This document shows positions 4,801 through 6,449 of a DNA stretch of 6,449 bases, piece after piece. The notes beneath the pieces are model-generated. The model was given only the letters and a program-made list of their open reading frames with translations, searched no databases and was not told where the DNA came from. The DNA comes from an uncultured Eubacteriales bacterium (lineage in GTDB: Bacteria; Bacillota; Clostridia; Oscillospirales; CAG-272): positions 1-6,449 of the forward strand of contig CAKSOR010000158.1 of NCBI GenBank assembly GCA_934477985.1, read 5' to 3'. The position numbers and the translations under genes are program-made. The first letter of the stretch is position 1. Every line of letters starts with the position of its first letter.

Positions 4801-6449
4801 TCGCTCGATAAAACATCGCTTACTATGTCAATCGCAGGTGTTGAATCGTTAACGCCTGGCCGCTATGACGCGGTTAAAATTATTTCAGTACCGAGTGACA
4901 CTAGGAACTACAAGGCGAACTCGGTGATCCTTGGCTGTGATATTTTTATCAAGGACGGCGGAGAATTCGATGGTCTGCTTAAGTTCAGCGATACAGGATC
5001 GAGTGAGTATACAGTTGAATATGTCGGGTTCGATGATTCCTGTCTTATAAAGGGTGCTGGGTTGTGGGATGATCAGAACATGACCACAATGAAATTTGAC
5101 GCGATAGAAAATAGAACGGCAAAGTCTTTCACACTTAAAAGGGCGCATGTCGGGGACATCAGCGGATATTATTACAAAGTTTATCAGCTTACCGGTACAT
5201 TTACTGAAGGAAAGATTGACACGGTATTATATTCTTCGCCGCTCAGAGCTTGCAAGCTATCCGCAGAGCCGACCACACTCGACGTACCGAATGGCTGTAC
5301 ATTCTCGCTCGACAATAATGGCAATATCTGCGCGACACTCGATATGAACGGCAAGAACACCAAAGGAGCTCTTAATTACAATGTTCTGCTCAAGCCCGAT
5401 AATGTCGACAGTTATGCAACTTTCGGTGCGATCAGCGCGGACAAGGTCGGTGAGCCTGCCGTAATGAATCCGAGGGTGCTTAATGACATGTCGTTCAATA
5501 CACTTCGTGTTCGCGCGAACCCCGGGAATAACGCTGATTATCTCGAAAACACCGTTGATTTCGGCTGCGATGTTACTGGTGTAATCGATACAGAGTCCTC
5601 GCTAGCAGCGACTTTCACAAAGGTTGACGAAGGTATCCGTGTGGATTTCGCTGGACTTGCCAATAAAGGAACTATGCCGACTCTGCTGCTCTATATGGAT
5701 GTTGAGGGCACGAAGCAGCAGATTGATTACACTCTCGTAAGCGAGCCTTCGCATGAATCTATAATCATCTCAGGTATCGAAAAACTTAAAGGAATATCTT
5801 ACTACATAGAACAATATATAAACACTATTGAAGAAGGAACTCCGCAGAAGGTTGTATCGAAGAGAAAATTCGGAGAGGGACTTTGCTTGCCGCAGGTCGC
5901 CGCGGCATCGTCTTTCGAATTAACCGGCTCCGATTTCCCGACGCTGAGCTTCACAGTTTATGACACCACCGGAATTACCGGATACTTGGTCTACATTTCG
6001 ACCGATAATGAGAATTGGCATTATGTCGGACCGGCGTCTGGCAAATCGGTCAATTTGGCCGACTCGAACATTCCCGCCGGAAGCTACAAATTCGTCAAGA
6101 TAGTTTCCGGTTCGGACGCACAGCACAGCAACAACGAATATATCGGTAAGTGCGACCTGACCGTAACAAACGGCGCTCAGCTCGCTCCGGTCACAGTCAA
6201 ATTTGAAAAGTTGGGTAACGCTATCAACGCGAATATCTCCGAACTTGAAATTAAAACATACGCCCACATCGGTTTCTCACTTGACAAGAGTAGATTCTTC
6301 CCCGGAGAAGGCAAGTTCGCTTATACTGACACCGAAGAAGCTGCGAGTGTGACGCTCGTTTCGGATTACTCAAACGAGAGTGGGACTGTATATTATCTTG
6401 TCCGCAAGATCGGTGACGTAAAGACCGACGGCACTACTTGTTCGTATAC
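1720..6449 (+). CDS. Giant SLH-anchored, multi-module surface protein, C-terminus cut by the window edge
   Basis: One frame stays open from ATG at 1720 to the window end: 1,576 residues, incomplete. It should be exported by Sec and held non-covalently on the cell wall by its SLH domains, which in this family bind a pyruvylated secondary wall polymer. Order: signal peptide 1-27; SLH 28-77, 86-136 and 149-199; beta-solenoid about 207-460; Gly-rich linker about 461-477; six Cys/His repeats 480-717; then A1 723-820, B1 821-931, a single Cys2 ribbon 932-966, A2 970-1081, B2 1082-1183, A3 1184-1288, B3 1289-1393, A4 1394-1485 and B4 from 1486. I see no protease, glycosidase or other catalytic motif. 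The layout suggests a long stalk carrying binding modules, such as an adhesin or S-layer-associated protein; that role is inferred. G+C falls from about 62% in a sampled solenoid stretch to 25% at 5761-5820, which suggests modules of different age. A strong promoter and ribosome site precede it. Confidence 0.93.
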   Translation, partial: MKSFFKRGLSLLTALAVCVTLGSGVCAEYRDMPDGWSRPALESAVENHLLQGFDGMIDPTGFLTRAQLATVIVRVFGAKNADDISRFIDVGEDDWFHDYVAGAVHMGIIKGTGLTTMSPLQNATREQVFTVLAKALRLDDGDASLLEIFSDSDKTSDWAVSSVAAMVAAGYVSGSDGMLLPEAFITREQFAQVLYNIFKAYYSEAGTYSQDAEGSVIVNSPDVVLENMTVKGDVIIGDGVGEGDVWLNNVEIGGRLLVRGGGVNSIHLNSASVGKITIAKVDGAVRVVIDGGAVSAVEIADGIDKVVIEGGEIGELVVSEDVPVEINGTTLGELKIDSPAEVTIGNSVVDKVGISEGADVKLGGKTIVDEVNIAGKDAKLTVDDETKVGGLNVDAPAEISVSGNTKIDNVNITNEGEGSVIDTVRGSTIGKIDSAADVTVTGNGKVNGISGAGNVTDSSGSAVIPGGSIGIGGLPPIHTHDFKEIERTDATCTADGLITSKCSCGETKTEVIPAKGHTEVIDSEAVEATCTETGVAKASHCGVCDAIISEAKEIPAFGHSEVEVPAVEPTCVKTGLTAGKKCSRCGITTVEQTTVPAKGHVPVGVPAVEPTCTEDGHTAGSKCDVCGELLGETKTLPALGHSEVEIPAVAATCTEDGLTAGVKCSICGTVITEQTVVKATGHIWGNAEAIPNPTGGSDTILTFTCKVCGYVKHNNTGEVQVAPAASYELSVDDGNLVASITPVNNSNVFSYEIYLSNDGENWISAGGAWAQVSEGNLPSGKIIGSMLVPGTYTKMKIVSFPNNGYGRNYALFDCSITLEEGGESGIVPLYYKTNSGKMLNFVSEIPEGYTGISHIWKDSERSEYIRGMYFDKNTAYKEFDLPYNMESFDDLTNCFISLDLVGEASVSDAHTGSIKLRLGEVLPFTFSTETDHIFGAWKVTTPATPATDGERQHTCVICGYTETEIIDNGVPCVSAAIGFNIKQYNSGSLGFTVKVEDKSNILRYDVFLSEDGGNSWGTRFGYAMTDGSLDKTSLTMSIAGVESLTPGRYDAVKIISVPSDTRNYKANSVILGCDIFIKDGGEFDGLLKFSDTGSSEYTVEYVGFDDSCLIKGAGLWDDQNMTTMKFDAIENRTAKSFTLKRAHVGDISGYYYKVYQLTGTFTEGKIDTVLYSSPLRACKLSAEPTTLDVPNGCTFSLDNNGNICATLDMNGKNTKGALNYNVLLKPDNVDSYATFGAISADKVGEPAVMNPRVLNDMSFNTLRVRANPGNNADYLENTVDFGCDVTGVIDTESSLAATFTKVDEGIRVDFAGLANKGTMPTLLLYMDVEGTKQQIDYTLVSEPSHESIIISGIEKLKGISYYIEQYINTIEEGTPQKVVSKRKFGEGLCLPQVAAASSFELTGSDFPTLSFTVYDTTGITGYLVYISTDNENWHYVGPASGKSVNLADSNIPAGSYKFVKIVSGSDAQHSNNEYIGKCDLTVTNGAQLAPVTVKFEKLGNAINANISELEIKTYAHIGFSLDKSRFFPGEGKFAYTDTEEAASVTLVSDYSNESGTVYYLVRKIGDVKTDGTTCSY
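1801..2316 (+). other. Three S-layer homology (SLH) domains (residues 28-199)
   Basis: Each domain opens with an aromatic-x-D/S-x pattern (YRDMPDGW, FIDVGEDDW, FSDSDKTSDW), has a central G-[FIY]-x-x-G-like turn, and ends in a helix starting LTRAQ (R65), ATREQ (R125) or ITREQ (R187). These are versions of the ITRAE motif whose Arg contacts the pyruvylated wall polymer. Three domains are the usual number for a complete anchor. Placing the anchor at the N-terminus leaves everything after residue 200 facing outward. Confidence 0.92.
2338..3099 (+). other. Beta-solenoid stalk with about 19-residue rungs (residues 207-460)
   Basis: After SLH3 comes a Val/Ile/Gly/Asp-rich region almost free of Cys and Pro. 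Its first part (GDVIIGDGVGEGDVWLNNV and NSIHLN) is a pattern I associate with beta-helical regions following SLH domains in Paenibacillus and Clostridia surface proteins. From about 305 to 445 it resolves into rungs of mostly 19-20 residues: TTLGELKIDSPAEVTIGNS, VVDKVGISEGADVKLGGK, IVDEVNIAG, KVGGLNVDAPAEISVSGN, KIDNVNITN and IGKIDSAADVTVTGN. Alternating hydrophobic residues and a Gly-Asn turn fit a parallel beta-helix. It probably spaces the outer modules from the wall. Confidence 0.72.
3157..3870 (+). repeat. Six tandem Cys/His repeats, 41-residue (123-base) period (residues 480-717)
   Basis: Each repeat reads H-x11-C-T-x-[DT]-G, then C-x-x-C-G, ending P-A-x-G before the next His. Start His residues are 480, 517, 559, 600, 641 and 682; first Cys 492, 530, 571, 612, 653 (absent in the sixth); Cys pairs 502/504, 541/544, 582/585, 623/626, 664/667 and 705/708. 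Repeats 3-5 are exactly 41 residues with identical spacing. Repeat 1 is shortened to C-x-C. DNA similarity persists: 3409-3432 and 3532-3555 differ at only two bases. Repeats 3 and 5 share HSEVE-[VI]-PAV, hinting at duplication in pairs. Similar GH/CxxCG repeats are common in clostridial surface proteins. Metal binding is possible but not shown. Confidence 0.85.
3886..4179 (+). repeat. Module A1, Ig/FN3-like beta domain (residues 723-820)
   Basis: This is the first of four related modules. It opens APAASYELS, has the core strand YEIYLSNDGENW at Y751, then PGTYTKMKIVS, and closes FDCSITL with Cys814. The strand pattern and length suggest an Ig- or fibronectin-III-like sandwich; the fold is inferred. 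Cys814 is the module's only cysteine. Confidence 0.68.
4180..4512 (+). repeat. Module B1 (residues 821-931), the divergent member
   Basis: This beta-rich stretch occupies the position of the other B modules and is rich in aromatic residues (YYKT, HIWKDSER, MYFDKNTAYKEFDLPYN). It lacks the closing YY strand and the terminal Cys of B2 and B3; a Cys/His ribbon follows instead. Membership of the B family is based on position and is weak. Confidence 0.4.
4513..4617 (+). repeat. Isolated seventh Cys2 ribbon between B1 and A2 (residues 932-966)
   Basis: HIFGAWKV, PATPATDGE and HTCVICGYTE resemble the six-repeat array, with His932 and Cys955/Cys958. The first Cys is missing, as in the sixth repeat, with Pro in its place. 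It sits over 200 residues from the main array and accounts for the longer first A-to-A distance. Confidence 0.75.
4627..4962 (+). repeat. Module A2 (residues 970-1081)
   Basis: The second A module: AAIGFNI, core strand YDVFLSEDGGNSWG at Y1004, PGRYDAVKIIS and GCDIFI with Cys1073. It matches A1 and A4 closely in order and spacing. Cys972 lies just before its first strand and could pair with Cys1073. Confidence 0.75.
4963..5268 (+). repeat. Module B2 (residues 1082-1183)
   Basis: This beta-rich module ends with GYYYKVYQLTGTFTEG (Tyr1150-1152), followed by Cys1178. The same ending occurs in B3 and B4, so it is a real repeat, but I know no family name for it. Core: EYTVEYVGFDDSCLIKG and AKSFTLKRAHVGDISG. 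Confidence 0.6.
5269..5583 (+). repeat. Module A3, the most diverged A copy (residues 1184-1288)
   Basis: It keeps the A layout (NGCTFSLDNNGN, YNVLLKPDNVDSYATFG at Y1220, FNTLRVRANPGNNADYLEN, FGCDVTG with Cys1283) but has lost the S-x-D-x-x-x-W core and the K-I-V-S strand. It carries extra cysteines (Cys1193 and one in NICATL). Confidence 0.62.
5584..5898 (+). repeat. Module B3 with an AT-rich core (residues 1289-1393)
   Basis: This aligns with B2 at ISYYIEQYINTIEEG (Tyr1361-1362) and the terminal GLCLPQV (Cys1389). Bases 5761-5820 are only 25% G+C, the lowest I counted inside the gene. Confidence 0.58.
5899..6174 (+). repeat. Module A4 (residues 1394-1485)
   Basis: AAASSFELTG, core strand YLVYISTDNENWHYVG at Y1422, AGSYKFVKIVSG and GKCDLTV with Cys1478. 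This copy is closest to A1 at the core (YEIYLSNDGENW against YLVYISTDNENW), despite three modules between them. Confidence 0.75.
6175..6449 (+). repeat. Module B4, cut by the window edge (residues 1486 onward)
   Basis: This begins APVTVKFEKLGNAINANIS and reaches VYYLVRKIGDVKTDG (Tyr1558-1559), matching the endings of B2 and B3. The protein therefore probably continues into another A module or a terminal domain. Confidence 0.55.

Noticed and set aside
5920..6267. Leftward 115-codon open frame opposite module A4
   Set aside because: It has no promoter or ribosome site of its own and is fully inside the continuous plus-strand frame.

Overview
The window looks like chromosomal DNA (about half G+C, clearly lower between the genes) from a Gram-positive, probably anaerobic gut- or rumen-type Clostridia bacterium. 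The evidence is a secreted protein with three SLH cell-wall-anchoring domains, strong AAGGAG/GGAGG ribosome binding sites, vegetative-type TTGACA/TATAAT promoters, and a domain mix (SLH, beta-solenoid, Cys/His repeats) that I associate with uncultured Clostridia. No species can be named from the sequence.

There are two large genes, transcribed divergently from a 481-base AT-rich spacer, and both run off the window. On the left, positions 1238 down to 1 encode the first 412 residues of a cytoplasmic-looking, mostly helical protein that I cannot assign to a function. It appears to hold two diverged copies of one helical segment. On the right, position 1720 to the window end is one continuous open frame of 1,576 residues with no stop. 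It encodes a giant exported surface protein: signal peptide, three SLH domains, a beta-solenoid, six 37-42-residue Cys/His repeats, then a tail of alternating beta-rich modules (A1-B1-ribbon-A2-B2-A3-B3-A4-B4).

The spacer holds most of the regulatory signal. The left gene has two sigma-A-type promoters in tandem, each with TTTACA and a 17-base gap; one encloses an inverted repeat and the other lies beside an A/T-tract palindrome. The right gene has an extended -10 promoter whose -35 is covered by one arm of a perfect 6-base inverted repeat. The middle of the spacer has no convincing gene.

The genes show no obvious functional link beyond divergence. The most interesting material is in the surface protein: an apparently unnamed ~200-residue A-B module pair repeated four times, a cysteine conserved at one position in every A module, and a Cys/His array with up to four potential metal ligands per repeat.
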